Positions 8,411 through 17,293 are shown, counted from the first letter of the stretch. The stretch is DNA of 64,000 nucleotides from Lipingzhangella_A rawalii (GCF_031628175.1 NZ_JAVLVT010000005.1:558001-622000); one strand, 5' to 3'. Program-made: numbers and translations. The notes: generated by a model not told the origin, from the sequence alone.

Positions 8411-8438
8411 GGGCAGGCCAGCCACCCCCGGCCTGCCC
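8411..8438 (+). terminator. hairpin downstream of pdxT
   Basis: A perfect 9-bp inverted repeat, GGGCAGGCC at 8411-8419 and GGCCTGCCC at 8430-8438, has a 10-nt loop and lies 11 bp after the pdxT stop. It probably ends or attenuates the pdxST transcript before yebC. Confidence 0.6.
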
Positions 8439-8520
8439 CCAGCGCGGAACGGGCGAGGACGCCGGCTGGCAGGGCCCACCGCCGCCCGGCGTCCCGGACA
8501 GCGATCGGGAGACACACAGT

Positions 8521-9270
8521 ATGAGCGGCCACTCAAAGTGGGCCACTACCAAGCACAAGAAGGCGGCCCTCGATGCTAAGCGGGGAAAGCTCTTCGCGAA
8601 GCTGACCAAGAACGTCGAGGTGGCCGCGCGAACCGGGGGCGGGGACCCCGACGCAAACCCCACCCTGTGGGACGCGATTCAGAAGGCCAAGAAGAACTCG
8701 GTTCCCGCGGACAACATCGAGCGTGCCCGGAAACGCGGTGCCGGGGAGGAAGCCGGCGGTTCGGACTGGCAGACCGTCATGTACGAGGGGTACGCCCCGG
8801 GTGGGGTGGCCTTGCTCGTGGAGTGCCTCACCGACAACCGCAACCGCGCCACCTCCGAGGTGCGGGTGGCGGTGACCCGCAACGGCGGATCCATGGCCGA
8901 TGCCGGTTCGGTCTCCTACCTCTTCAACCGCAAGGGCGTGGTGATCGTCGGTAAGGAGAAGGTGACCGAGGACGATGTGATGCTTGCGGTCGCCGACGCC
9001 GGAGCCGAGGATGTCAACGACCTCGGCGAGTCCTTCGAGATCGTTTCGGATCCGTCTGACCTGGTCAACGTGCGTACCGCCTTGCAGGAGGCCGGGATCG
9101 AGTACGACTCTGCGGACACCAGCTTCCTGCCCAGCATGGAGGTGCCCCTGGAGGAGGACACGGCCCGGAAGGTGATGCGGATCGTGGACGCGCTGGAGGA
9201 CTCCGACGACGTGCAGAACGTCTACAGCAACGCCGATATCCCCGACGAGGTCATGCAGCGCATCGGCTAG
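8521..9270 (+). CDS. yebC: YebC/PmpR family protein
   Basis: 249 residues, full family length. The N-terminus SGHSKWATTKHKKAALDAKRG and the YEGYAPGGVALLVECLTDN segment are diagnostic. The family was annotated as transcriptional regulators; several members are now known to help ribosomes pass proline stretches. Both readings remain open for this protein. The position after pdxT and before ruvC matches mycobacteria (Rv2603c). ATG 8521 begins the conserved N-terminus exactly. Confidence 0.93.
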   Translation: MSGHSKWATTKHKKAALDAKRGKLFAKLTKNVEVAARTGGGDPDANPTLWDAIQKAKKNSVPADNIERARKRGAGEEAGGSDWQTVMYEGYAPGGVALLVECLTDNRNRATSEVRVAVTRNGGSMADAGSVSYLFNRKGVVIVGKEKVTEDDVMLAVADAGAEDVNDLGESFEIVSDPSDLVNVRTALQEAGIEYDSADTSFLPSMEVPLEEDTARKVMRIVDALEDSDDVQNVYSNADIPDEVMQRIG

Positions 9271-9702
9271 GGCCCGGGAATCCTCAGTTTGACCGTGCCG
9301 GGAAATTGGTGGATCTTTCGGCGGTCGTGGTTCGCGCGACGGGTCGTGGGCGGAGCACCCGGACGGCCCCGCAGAGCCTGGGCGCCAGAGGCCAGAGCAG
9401 CGGAGACGCACTCCCCGGCGAGCAGGCCACCTCCAACTGGGCGGGGGTTTTGGCGATACCCGGGGAGGATGCCCGCTCGCACCGCAGCCCGTAGGGGAAC
9501 GGAGCGGGCGGGCTTCGTGCCAGCCGACCCGTTCCACGAGTGCCACACCGGAAGTATGGCCTCGGCTGTTTCGCCCGGTTCGACATCTGGCACGGCGCAG
9601 TGAGGCCCCCCGGAGGCGATGGGCAGGCGGCGTCAGGGCGTGCGGCGCCACGTACCCGCTCCGTTGGCCAACCGCATACCCAGCCCCAGTCACCGATGCC
9701 GA
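9271..9702. other. 430-bp gap, no gene seen
   Basis: This lies between yebC and the convergent SRPBCC gene. I see no clear terminator or gene. A minus-strand frame here contains RPYFRCGT, resembling RPYFECGS on the minus strand of the 6.1-kb gap. This may be decayed repeat or coding material. Confidence 0.6.
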
Positions 9703-10137
9703 TCACTGCGCGAGCACAGCGGCAAGTAGGCGCGCAAACACCAGGCGCCCGGCCCAGGCGAGGGGCATGCTGAATAGTCGGGGTAGCTTCGCCACGCGCA
9801 CCTCTTCGCGCCACACAACGATCGACCGGTCCCCCCGAGGGTGCACCTCAATCTCGGCCCAGCCCAACACGACGGTGCCGCGTTTCTCCAGACGGCACAC
9901 ACCTGGGTGGTCGTCCCGGGGCGGGGTCCAGTGCACGACCTCCATCCGGTCGTCGAACCCGAATCCACCCACGCCGGTGTGCGCCACGACCACGGTGCCC
10001 AGTCGGGTCGGTTCCGGAGGCTCCATGGTGACGCTGGTCAGGGGCACGCGGCCGCCATGGCTCGGCCAGTGGGTGACGCGTCGCCACGCTTCGTGGGCCG
10101 GCAGCGACGACGCACGCACAACACGGAAGGTCGGCAC
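9703..10137 (-). CDS. SRPBCC (START/polyketide cyclase-like) family protein
   Basis: 144 residues. The pattern fits a small helix-grip lipid-binding fold: an N-terminal strand FRVVRASSLPAHEAWRRVTHW, paired strands around RMEVVHWTPP, and a long C-terminal helix ending LVFARLLAAVLAQ. Such proteins bind hydrophobic ligands; a specific ligand cannot be told. The start is ATG 10137. It is divergent from the GAP1-like gene, with a 350-bp gap. Confidence 0.75.
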   Translation of the reverse strand: MPTFRVVRASSLPAHEAWRRVTHWPSHGGRVPLTSVTMEPPEPTRLGTVVVAHTGVGGFGFDDRMEVVHWTPPRDDHPGVCRLEKRGTVVLGWAEIEVHPRGDRSIVVWREEVRVAKLPRLFSMPLAWAGRLVFARLLAAVLAQ

Positions 10138-10488
10138 AACTGCACTGTAGGCGACGCAGCCTCGTCCGGTCGCCGACTGCTACGCCCGGTAGGGGCCTCT
10201 GGGGCTGAGGCCTGCCTGAACCCCCGTATGCCCAGGCGTCGCCCGCAGTGCGGCGATATGTGGTATCCACGCCACCAGCCACTCGTGGGGCGACGTCCTG
10301 CGGTCCTGAGCGGGGCCAGCTCGACCCGGTTCGCCCGGGCCGGGCAGGCGACCAGTGCAGCCGCAGCGGGCCCGGCGCGGCACTGTACTCGGATCGATAC
10401 GGATGAGTCCGGACATACGTGCCCGAGTGCCGCCCGATGATCGATAGTTTCGGAGGCATCTCCACACGCAAGGGCGGAAGAGACGCTC
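10138..10488. other. 350-bp divergent promoter region
   Basis: This separates the SRPBCC gene (minus) from the GAP1-like gene (plus) and must hold both promoters. I see no clear -35/-10 pairs, operators or small genes. Confidence 0.5.
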
Positions 10489-13200
10489 ATGGGTTACGGC
10501 CAGCTGCACTACACCTGTCACGGACCGACAGCTTCGGCGACCGCCCGGACTCCGACCTCGGCGGAGTGCACGCGCGCTGCGGCCACGTCCGGGCTGGCGG
10601 CGCACACGCTGGGTGTGGTCGAACGTTTCGTGGCTACTCAACTGCCCACGGGCAGGGACACTGCTCCGACGGCGGACACTTTGTGTTACACCGCGGATCG
10701 TGCGGGGGTGCGGGCCGTCGCCCGCATCCGAGCCGCCCCCACACCCTCGCCGGACCCACCGGACGTGGGCCCGGCGAAGCAGCCTGGGGAGCACCCGCCG
10801 GTGTGGTTCGCGCACGTCGTGGTGGTGGAGCAGGCCCCCGCCCACGCAGAGACGCGAACCGACGATTCCCCGGATGACGAGCCACTGCCGATCGAGTTGT
10901 GGGACTCGCCCGTGTGGTCGGCCACCGCCGCGGAGTCAGGGGAACTTCCGGAGGTGAGCACACCGTGTCCACCGGGGCCACTGAACCGGTCCCGGATCGC
11001 CGCCTGGCTGCGTAACCACCCCACCCAGCTCCTGGCACGATTGGTCGCCGCGGCCGACCGGGCGATCGACGGCGGCCCCCCGATCGTTTTGGTCGCCGAT
11101 GGTGACACCGTCGCACACTGGATCGCTGCGATCTCCCAGACGCTGGCACCCGAGCGTGCCCGGCGCCTGTCCTTCGCCACCACCAGCCAATCCAGCGATC
11201 CTGGCCTGCATATTCGCGGGGTGCCGCCGCAGTACGCCCCACCCCGGAGCCAGGGAATCCTCCGGTTCGACCTGTCACTGGAATGTGCGCTGGCCGACAC
11301 GGACACCTCCGAGCGGGCCGGTGACGTCCCGCATCCACTCGCGGTGCGCCTGGCCCAAACCGGGGTCGAATTCACCCCCACCCTGTGGCAGGAAGCCCGA
11401 GAGCTCGGAGACGGCAGCCAGGCCAGCCTCACCGACTGGCATCCCATCGTGCTGGCCTCGGCAGCATTGCGTCTGGGACAGCGCCTGTCCACCAGTGAGC
11501 TGGGGCTCGTCTGCCACTGGCTGCCGGAGGGAGCCCAGCGCATGGCCCGCGAGGAAGTCGCCGAGCTGGTCGGGCTGATTCTCGACGCTCTCGAGCCCAC
11601 CCTCGGCGACAGTGCCCTGCTGGAGCTCCACCACGCCGCCGAGCGCAGTGGTGCCACCGACGCCGCCGAGCGACTCGCCGAGTCGCTGGCCCTGCGTGCC
11701 CTGGACCGGATCGTCCACGGCGGCGGCGCCCCGCCCGTGGTTTCGATCCGAACCGGCCAGGTGCGTCGCACGGTGACCGACCGGGTCTGCGCGGTTTTCG
11801 TGGAGGCGGCGCAGGGTTCCGCGCACCTGTGGGTGTCCGTCCTGGCCGAGCTCCTGGACTGGATGCGTTCCAGCGGGCTCGAGCCCCCCGAGGCCGAAAC
11901 CCGACGGCTTGGGCGTGACGTGATCGCGCCGGTCCTGGTGACCCGACCGCAGGACGAGGCGGTGGCCGCACTCGTGCACACGTATCCGGCCATCGCCCGA
12001 GGGGTCGGGGACGCGTTGGCCGGCCACCCCCGGAGCGCACTCCTCGTGCTGCTGCGTGGCCCGGCGGGCACGGTCCTCGCCGGACGCACCAGCGCCCCCG
12101 ACGTGCCCCCCGCCCTGGTGGAACACCCCCGTCTGTACGAGTTGTACCGTATCGCCGCAGCCGGTCCCCGAACCGATCCCGCCACCGTGCTCGCCGAGAT
12201 CATCAACCTGCGCCAGGAGATGCGGCACAACGGGAGGGCCAGCGCCAGCGCCGCCTACGATCTCGACATTGACCTGATCCGGGACGTGTGGGGACACCGC
12301 AACGATCCCGAGGCCGTGGCTCGTACCCTGCGCGTGCTGCCCGCACCGGTCCAGGTCGACCCCGAGGTCGATACCTGGGTCACGGACGCGGTTCTTCGGT
12401 TGCCGGAGCGGGCCGAGGTCAACGCCTGGACGGAGCTGGCCACCGAGCTGAGCCAGCACTGGATGTGGCCGCGGCTGCCCTCCTCGGTCCGGTGGTCGAC
12501 CCGGCGGTGGGAGCACTACCGCAACCGAAAGGCCACCTACGAGCAGCCCGCCTCGGCGCTGGCCGAGCTGGTGGAGTTCGCCGAACTGGCTGTCCACCAG
12601 GCGCCCCCCTCAGTCGAGGACACCCGCACGGCGCGGGCGGGTACCACCGCAACCGCGGTCACCGTCGCCGAACCCGACGACGTCGCCGTGGCCGCTGGCA
12701 TCCTGCGCCGGGTCGTGCACACGGACCTGTGCGCGGTGCTGTTGCGCACCCGCTGTGTGGAGACGCTGGCCCAGGCACTCCAGTACTGCACCGAGGAGCT
12801 GTTCCGCAGCTACTGTGCGCAGCTGTCGCTGTTTCTGGCCCAGCATCCCGCCCCCGAGCTGGCCGCGCGGATCTACCTCGCCGCGGGGGACCCACACCTC
12901 CGTGCCACCCACCCACGGCGCTGTCAACACCTGCGTGCGGAGGTTCTCACCCCGGCCGTAGCCCTCTGGCGGCGGCGGGACGTGGCCGCTCTGCGCAACC
13001 GCCTGCCGGAGGCGCGGCGACCCGGCCGCAGCGAGTGGTCCCGCCGCGGTGCCGTCCTACACACCGTGGGCGTGCTGCGTGGCCGCCTGCGTGCCCACTC
13101 CACCCGCGTGCTGGTCGCGCTGGTGGACCGCCTCCGCACACGTGCCCCCGAGCCCGATACCGGTGCGGCGCCCCGGCCCGACGGGGCCGGAGCGCGATAG
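10489..13200 (+). CDS. GTPase-associated protein 1 (GAP1)-like large protein
   Basis: 903 residues, cytoplasmic, no membrane segment. The N-terminal about 160 residues resemble the GAP1 N-terminal domain: a GQLHYTC start, WFAHVVVVEQ, then PIELWDSPVW and a GELPEV/PPGPLNR junction. The middle domain matches GAP1-M well (PIVLVADGDTVAHWIAAISQ, then RARRLSFATTSQS). The C-terminal 500 residues are helical and unfamiliar. The family is known from predicted GTPase-centred conflict or counter-invader gene sets. Here it stands alone: no GTPase, MoxR or von Willebrand gene adjoins, and ruvC follows 47 bp later. The family call comes from remembered motifs and no profile search was possible. Any defence role here is inference. 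Confidence 0.65.
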   Translation: MGYGQLHYTCHGPTASATARTPTSAECTRAAATSGLAAHTLGVVERFVATQLPTGRDTAPTADTLCYTADRAGVRAVARIRAAPTPSPDPPDVGPAKQPGEHPPVWFAHVVVVEQAPAHAETRTDDSPDDEPLPIELWDSPVWSATAAESGELPEVSTPCPPGPLNRSRIAAWLRNHPTQLLARLVAAADRAIDGGPPIVLVADGDTVAHWIAAISQTLAPERARRLSFATTSQSSDPGLHIRGVPPQYAPPRSQGILRFDLSLECALADTDTSERAGDVPHPLAVRLAQTGVEFTPTLWQEARELGDGSQASLTDWHPIVLASAALRLGQRLSTSELGLVCHWLPEGAQRMAREEVAELVGLILDALEPTLGDSALLELHHAAERSGATDAAERLAESLALRALDRIVHGGGAPPVVSIRTGQVRRTVTDRVCAVFVEAAQGSAHLWVSVLAELLDWMRSSGLEPPEAETRRLGRDVIAPVLVTRPQDEAVAALVHTYPAIARGVGDALAGHPRSALLVLLRGPAGTVLAGRTSAPDVPPALVEHPRLYELYRIAAAGPRTDPATVLAEIINLRQEMRHNGRASASAAYDLDIDLIRDVWGHRNDPEAVARTLRVLPAPVQVDPEVDTWVTDAVLRLPERAEVNAWTELATELSQHWMWPRLPSSVRWSTRRWEHYRNRKATYEQPASALAELVEFAELAVHQAPPSVEDTRTARAGTTATAVTVAEPDDVAVAAGILRRVVHTDLCAVLLRTRCVETLAQALQYCTEELFRSYCAQLSLFLAQHPAPELAARIYLAAGDPHLRATHPRRCQHLRAEVLTPAVALWRRRDVAALRNRLPEARRPGRSEWSRRGAVLHTVGVLRGRLRAHSTRVLVALVDRLRTRAPEPDTGAAPRPDGAGAR

Positions 13201-13207
13201 GCTCACG

Positions 13208-13223
13208 ACGAACGAACGTTCGA
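13208..13223 (+). promoter_or_regulatory. LexA-type SOS box upstream of ruvC
   Basis: ACGAACGAACGTTCGA contains CGAAC-N4-GTTCG at 13209-13222. The actinobacterial LexA consensus is TCGAAC-N4-GTTCGA; only the first base differs. It sits 24-40 bp upstream of the ruvC GTG, just after the GAP1 stop. SOS control of ruvCAB is established in several actinobacteria. Confidence 0.8.
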
Positions 13224-13247
13224 ACAACGGGGGAAGGCGGTTGTCCG

Positions 13248-13808
13248 GTGCGGGTACTGGGGGTCGACCCGGGGTTGACACGGTGCGGTGTGGCCGTGGT
13301 AGAGGGAGCTGTGGGGCGGCAGCTGCACCTCGTCGATGCCGGGGTGGTGCGCACCGAGGCGGACACGGAACTCGCGCATCGCCTTCTTGGAATCGAAACC
13401 GGACTCGATGCCTGGTTTGAGCGGCACCAACCCGACGCCGTGGCCGTGGAACAGGTATTCGCCCAGCACAACGTGCGCACAGTGATGGGCACCGCCCAGG
13501 CCAGCGCGGTGGCACTCACCGCCGCCGCGCGGCGCCAACTGCCGGTGGCGCTGCACACCCCAAGTGAGGCCAAAGCTGCCATCACCGGCAGTGGCCGGGC
13601 CGACAAGGCCCAGGTGGGCACGATGGTCGCCAAGCTCCTCGGGCTGGATGCGGCCCCCCGTCCCGCGGACGCCGCCGACGCGGTCGCCCTGGCGATCTGC
13701 CACATCTGGCGGGGCGGTGCCCAGGCCCGGATCGCCCGCGCACAGCAGGAGTTCGCACGTAAGGTGGAGCTGGCCCGCACCACCCGTTCCCAGGGCCGGG
13801 CACGGTAA
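13248..13808 (+). CDS. ruvC: Holliday junction resolvase RuvC
   Basis: 186 residues. RuvC nicks Holliday junctions symmetrically during recombination repair. The four acidic catalytic residues are visible: D7 in VDPGLTRCG, E68 in AVEQVF, and D141 and D144 in PADAADAVALAICH. GTG 13248 follows a GGGGGAAGG ribosome site; the frame is open far upstream through the GAP1 gene but that part is a shadow. ruvA starts 19 bp downstream. The SOS box upstream implies LexA control of the ruvC-A-B operon. Confidence 0.95.
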   Translation: MRVLGVDPGLTRCGVAVVEGAVGRQLHLVDAGVVRTEADTELAHRLLGIETGLDAWFERHQPDAVAVEQVFAQHNVRTVMGTAQASAVALTAAARRQLPVALHTPSEAKAAITGSGRADKAQVGTMVAKLLGLDAAPRPADAADAVALAICHIWRGGAQARIARAQQEFARKVELARTTRSQGRAR

Positions 13809-13827
13809 CGCGAGGGGAGGCAGCCGG

Positions 13828-14457
13828 GTGATTTCGTTTCTGACCGGCCGGGTCGCCAGCCGGGGCGGCGGCACCGCGGTCATCGACGTCGGCGGGGTGG
13901 GCATGACACTGCTGTGCACGCCCGCGTGCCTCGCACAACTCGAAGTGGGCGCGGAGGCGACCGTGGCCACCTCGCTCGTCGTGCGGGAGGAGTCCCTGAC
14001 CCTGTACGGATTCGCCAGCGACGACGAGCGTCTCGTGTTCGACCAGGTCCAGTCCGCCAGCGGGGTGGGGCCACGGGTGGCCCTCGCCATGGTGTCGGTG
14101 CATTCTCCGGCCTCGCTGCGTCAGGCTGTGGCGGACGAGGATACCGCCGCCCTCACCCGGGTCCCCGGGATTGGTAAGAAGGGTGCCCAGCGCATCGTCC
14201 TGGAACTCAAGGGCAAACTGGACGGGCCGGTTGGTCCCACCCCCGGAGCTGGAGACGGGCCGGAAGCCGGGCCTGTGGGGGGTGCCGCGCCATGGCGGGA
14301 GCAGGTTGTCTCCGGCCTGGTGAACCTGGGCTGGTCCCAACGGGACGCCGAGGCCGCCAGCGACGCGGTTTCCGCGGAACTCAGCGACGCGGAGGCCGCG
14401 AACGCCGATGTGGCGAGCCTCCTGAAATATGCGCTACGTAGGCTGAGTCGGGCCTGA
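13828..14457 (+). CDS. ruvA: Holliday junction branch migration protein RuvA
   Basis: 209 residues. RuvA binds four-way junctions as a tetramer and loads RuvB. Domain I (SFLTGRVASRGGGTAVIDVGGVG, with LYGF near 60), the helix-hairpin-helix domain II (SGVGPRVALAM, then VPGIGKKGAQRIVLELK) and the C-terminal RuvB-binding domain III after a Gly/Pro linker are all seen. GTG 13828 has GAGGGGAGG at 13812-13820. Confidence 0.95.
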   Translation: MISFLTGRVASRGGGTAVIDVGGVGMTLLCTPACLAQLEVGAEATVATSLVVREESLTLYGFASDDERLVFDQVQSASGVGPRVALAMVSVHSPASLRQAVADEDTAALTRVPGIGKKGAQRIVLELKGKLDGPVGPTPGAGDGPEAGPVGGAAPWREQVVSGLVNLGWSQRDAEAASDAVSAELSDAEAANADVASLLKYALRRLSRA

Positions 14458-14486
14458 GTCAACGGGAGTGGGGGAAGCACGCCGCA

Positions 14487-15602
14487 ATGGCAGAGTCGAC
14501 ACCGAACCCGGAGCCGGCGCCCGAGGAGCCCGGAGGAGGGGATCGGGCGCGGGGCCTGGTTTCCGCGGACGCCGATCTGGACGACCATGCGGTGGAGAGC
14601 GCGCTGCGCCCGAAGACCTTGGACGACTTCGTGGGTCAACACCGGGTACGCGAGCAGCTGTCGCTGGTGCTGCGCAGCGCGCAGCGACGTGGTCGTGTGC
14701 CCGACCATGTGCTCATGTCCGGCCTGCCCGGGCTTGGTAAGACCACACTGGCCATGATCATTGCCTCGGAACTGGGGGCGCCGTTGCGGATCACCTCCGG
14801 GCCGGCCATTGAGCGGTCCGGCGACTTGGCGGCGATCCTCTCCAGCCTCACCGAGGGCGAGGTGGTGTTCCTCGACGAGATTCACCGGATGGCCCGTCCC
14901 GCCGAGGAAATGCTGTACGTCGCCATGGAAGATCTGCGGGTGGATGTGGTGGTCGGCAAGGGCCCAGGGGCGACCTCGGTCCCGCTGGACATCGCCCCGT
15001 TCACCCTGGTGGGTGCCACCACCCGGGCCGGTCTGCTGCCGGCGCCGCTGCGTGACCGCTTCGGGTTTGTCGCCCAGATGGACTTCTACGAGCCGGCGGA
15101 ACTGGAGCAGATCCTGCGCCGTTCGGCGACACTGTTGGGGGTCGAGCTGTCCCAGGACGCGGCCGCGGAGATCGCCGGACGCTCGCGGGGCACCCCCCGG
15201 ATCGCCAACCGGCTGTTGCGTCGGGTACGGGACTACGCCGAGATTCGCGCCGACGGTGCCCTGAGCCGTGAGGTTGCGTCAGCGGCCCTTGATCTCTACG
15301 AGGTGGACCAGCAGGGCCTGGACCGGCTGGACCGGGCGGTTCTGCACGCCCTGCTGCGTCGGTTCGGTGGCGGGCCGGTGGGGCTGTCCACACTGGCGGT
15401 GTCGGTGGGGGAGGAGTCCCGCACCGTTGAGGAGGTGGCCGAACCGTTCCTCGTGCGTTCCGGGCTGATCGCGCGGACTCCGCGGGGACGCGTTGCCACG
15501 GCCGGCGCGTGGCAGCACTTGGGCTTGGCGCCCCCGCCCGATGCCGCCTTCAGTGCCGCGACCCTGTTCGATGAGGTCGACGGCGGCACCGAGGGCGGCT
15601 AG
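14487..15602 (+). CDS. ruvB: Holliday junction branch migration helicase RuvB
   Basis: 371 residues, a hexameric AAA+ motor that drives branch migration with RuvA. It shows the LRPKTLDDFVGQ start, Walker A GLPGLGKTT (79-87), Walker B FLDEIH, sensor-1 GATTR, the arginine-finger region and a winged-helix C-terminus (RTPRGRVAT). ATG 14487 lies 29 bp after ruvA. The N-terminal about 30 residues are acidic and Pro-rich, a common actinobacterial extension. Confidence 0.97.
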   Translation: MAESTPNPEPAPEEPGGGDRARGLVSADADLDDHAVESALRPKTLDDFVGQHRVREQLSLVLRSAQRRGRVPDHVLMSGLPGLGKTTLAMIIASELGAPLRITSGPAIERSGDLAAILSSLTEGEVVFLDEIHRMARPAEEMLYVAMEDLRVDVVVGKGPGATSVPLDIAPFTLVGATTRAGLLPAPLRDRFGFVAQMDFYEPAELEQILRRSATLLGVELSQDAAAEIAGRSRGTPRIANRLLRRVRDYAEIRADGALSREVASAALDLYEVDQQGLDRLDRAVLHALLRRFGGGPVGLSTLAVSVGEESRTVEEVAEPFLVRSGLIARTPRGRVATAGAWQHLGLAPPPDAAFSAATLFDEVDGGTEGG

Positions 15603-15781
15603 GGAGGGCGGCTGCCCTGGCTGCGGATCGGGGTGCGGCGTAGGCTGGAGGTAGGCTGGGGACCGTACCCCGCCCGTCGGGCCGGGGAACACGTGAACGT
15701 GCCCGCTCGTTGTACGTCCGGTGCGTTGTCCTGACAGTCACCCGCCGCGTGACGGTTACACACTCTGAGGAAGGATGCCCC

Positions 15782-16171
15782 GTGCCGGAGGCCCTATTTA
15801 TCCTGGCGCAGGAGGGACAGCAGGAAGGCCCTGGTCTCTTCATGCAGCTCCTGCCGTTCGTGCTGATCATTCTGGTGTTCTGGCTGCTGTTCTGGCGGCC
15901 CCAGCAGAAGCGGCGCCAGCAGGAGCAGGAGATGCAAAGCAGTCTGCTGCCGGGCCAGGAGGTCCTGACCAAGAGTGGGATCTACGGCACCGTGGTTGAC
16001 GTGCGCGATTCCGATGTCGAGCTGGAGATTTCGCCGGGTACTCGGATCCGGATGGTCAAGCAGGGGATCGGTGAAGTACTGACGCCGCAGGATCCCTCCG
16101 GGATCGAGGACCATCCCGACTTCCCGACGCGGGGTCCGGACGACGACCAAGACAACCCAAACCGGCCGTAG
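15782..16171 (+). CDS. yajC: preprotein translocase subunit YajC
   Basis: 129 residues. There is one N-terminal membrane segment (FVLIILVFWLLFW, about residues 27-40), followed by the cytoplasmic YajC block PQQKRRQQEQEMQSSLLPGQ and VLTKSGIYGTVV. YajC is an accessory subunit of Sec with SecD and SecF. GTG 15782 follows a GAGGAAGG site; the upstream in-frame ATG at 15710 would add unconserved residues. Unusually secD and secF do not follow; a hairpin and then apt come next. Confidence 0.93.
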   Translation: MPEALFILAQEGQQEGPGLFMQLLPFVLIILVFWLLFWRPQQKRRQQEQEMQSSLLPGQEVLTKSGIYGTVVDVRDSDVELEISPGTRIRMVKQGIGEVLTPQDPSGIEDHPDFPTRGPDDDQDNPNRP

Positions 16172-16185
16172 TCCCCCACCACGCC

Positions 16186-16217
16186 TCGGCCCGCCGGAAC
16201 GCGTGCCGGCGGGCCGA
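16186..16217 (+). terminator. strong hairpin after yajC
   Basis: A perfect 12-bp inverted repeat, TCGGCCCGCCGG at 16186-16197 and its complement at 16206-16217, has an 8-nt loop and starts 15 bp after the yajC stop. It ends the ruv/yajC transcript exactly where secD would be expected. Confidence 0.8.
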
Positions 16218-16333
16218 CATGCGTGTTTGTGTTTCCGCGTTTCCGCGGTCGCGTCGTTCCGTGCTTCTGGGCCCCTGGGTTGCCCCCCGCTGCCCGGGCC
16301 GAATTGTCGAACAGGAAGGAAGTGTCGTCGCTC

Positions 16334-16897
16334 ATGTCCCCCGTGGAACTGGAGCAACGCATCGCCGAGCATGTCCGGGATATCCCGGACTATCCGAAGC
16401 CGGGGGTGGTCTTCAAGGACATCACCCCGCTGTTGGCGGATGCGGCGACCTTCGCCACGGTGGTCGAGGCCCTCGCGGCCCCGTTCACCACCGGCGCGGA
16501 ATCCGGTTCGGAGGGCACGCTGGCGGTGCCGGATGTGGTGGTGGGGATCGAGGCCCGCGGGTTCATCCTGGCGGCGCCGGTCGCCCATGCCCTGGGGGCC
16601 GGTTTCGTGCCGATCCGCAAACAGGGAAAACTTCCGGCGCGAACCCTCAGCGCCACCTATGATCTGGAGTACGGCAGCGAGACGATGGAGATGCACGCCG
16701 ACGCGTTCGCACCCGGGGCACGGGTGCTGATCGTGGACGACGTGCTCGCCACCGGCGGGACCGCGGCGGCTGCGATGGATCTCGTGGCCAAGGCGGGTGG
16801 TACCGTACACGGACTCTCGTTCCTGCTGGAGTTGGGTTTCCTGTCCGGCCGGGAGCAGGTGCCGACCGCGCGGCCACACGTGCTCATGACCGTCTGA
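16334..16897 (+). CDS. apt: adenine phosphoribosyltransferase
   Basis: 187 residues. It salvages adenine with PRPP to AMP. Seen are the RDIPDYPKPGVVFKDITPLL N-terminal block, GIEARGFILAAPVA, and the PRPP-binding loop VLIVDDVLATGGTA at 131-144. ATG 16334 is taken as the start; GGAAGGA lies about 14 bp upstream, and an in-frame GTG at 16322 would leave almost no spacing, so the start is uncertain by four codons. The position just before rel is the usual actinobacterial one. Confidence 0.95.
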   Translation: MSPVELEQRIAEHVRDIPDYPKPGVVFKDITPLLADAATFATVVEALAAPFTTGAESGSEGTLAVPDVVVGIEARGFILAAPVAHALGAGFVPIRKQGKLPARTLSATYDLEYGSETMEMHADAFAPGARVLIVDDVLATGGTAAAAMDLVAKAGGTVHGLSFLLELGFLSGREQVPTARPHVLMTV

Positions 16898-17293
16898 GCT
16901 GGGCGGAGAGGCGGCTTCGTCGGGGCGGAGGGGCGGCGTCGGACTACACTGGCGGGCATAGCTGGTGTGGTGTGGACGTTACGAGGAGTGAGACGGCGTG
17001 GTCCGGCGCCGTGGTGGCCTACCGGGTGCGCGGGCGGGACCGCCCGTGCCGGGGGCGGGGCGCCGGCCCGATGTGCGGGCGCCAGCGCCGGCTCGTCTCG
17101 TCAGTGACGTCGTCACCGTCGCCGAGGTGGACGGTATGGAGGTGCCGGCCATGCGCGGCCAGGTAACGCAACCGCCGTGCGCGGGGACGAGCGTGGTCAC
17201 GCAGCAGCCGGGGAGACGTACAGGTAACCCTGCGGGCCGGCCGCGACGGTGCGGCGTGGCTGCACACGACGTCGTACCCAGCGGGGGGTAGGC
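16898..17293. other. about 400-bp leader before rel
   Basis: No supported gene. A 97-codon frame (16998-17291) ends next to the rel start but has low-complexity Arg/Gly/Pro composition and no family match, so I leave it out. The rel promoter must be here. Confidence 0.5.

Noticed and set aside
16998..17291. 97-codon frame ending just before rel
   Set aside because: Low-complexity composition, no ribosome site, no family; more likely rel leader.
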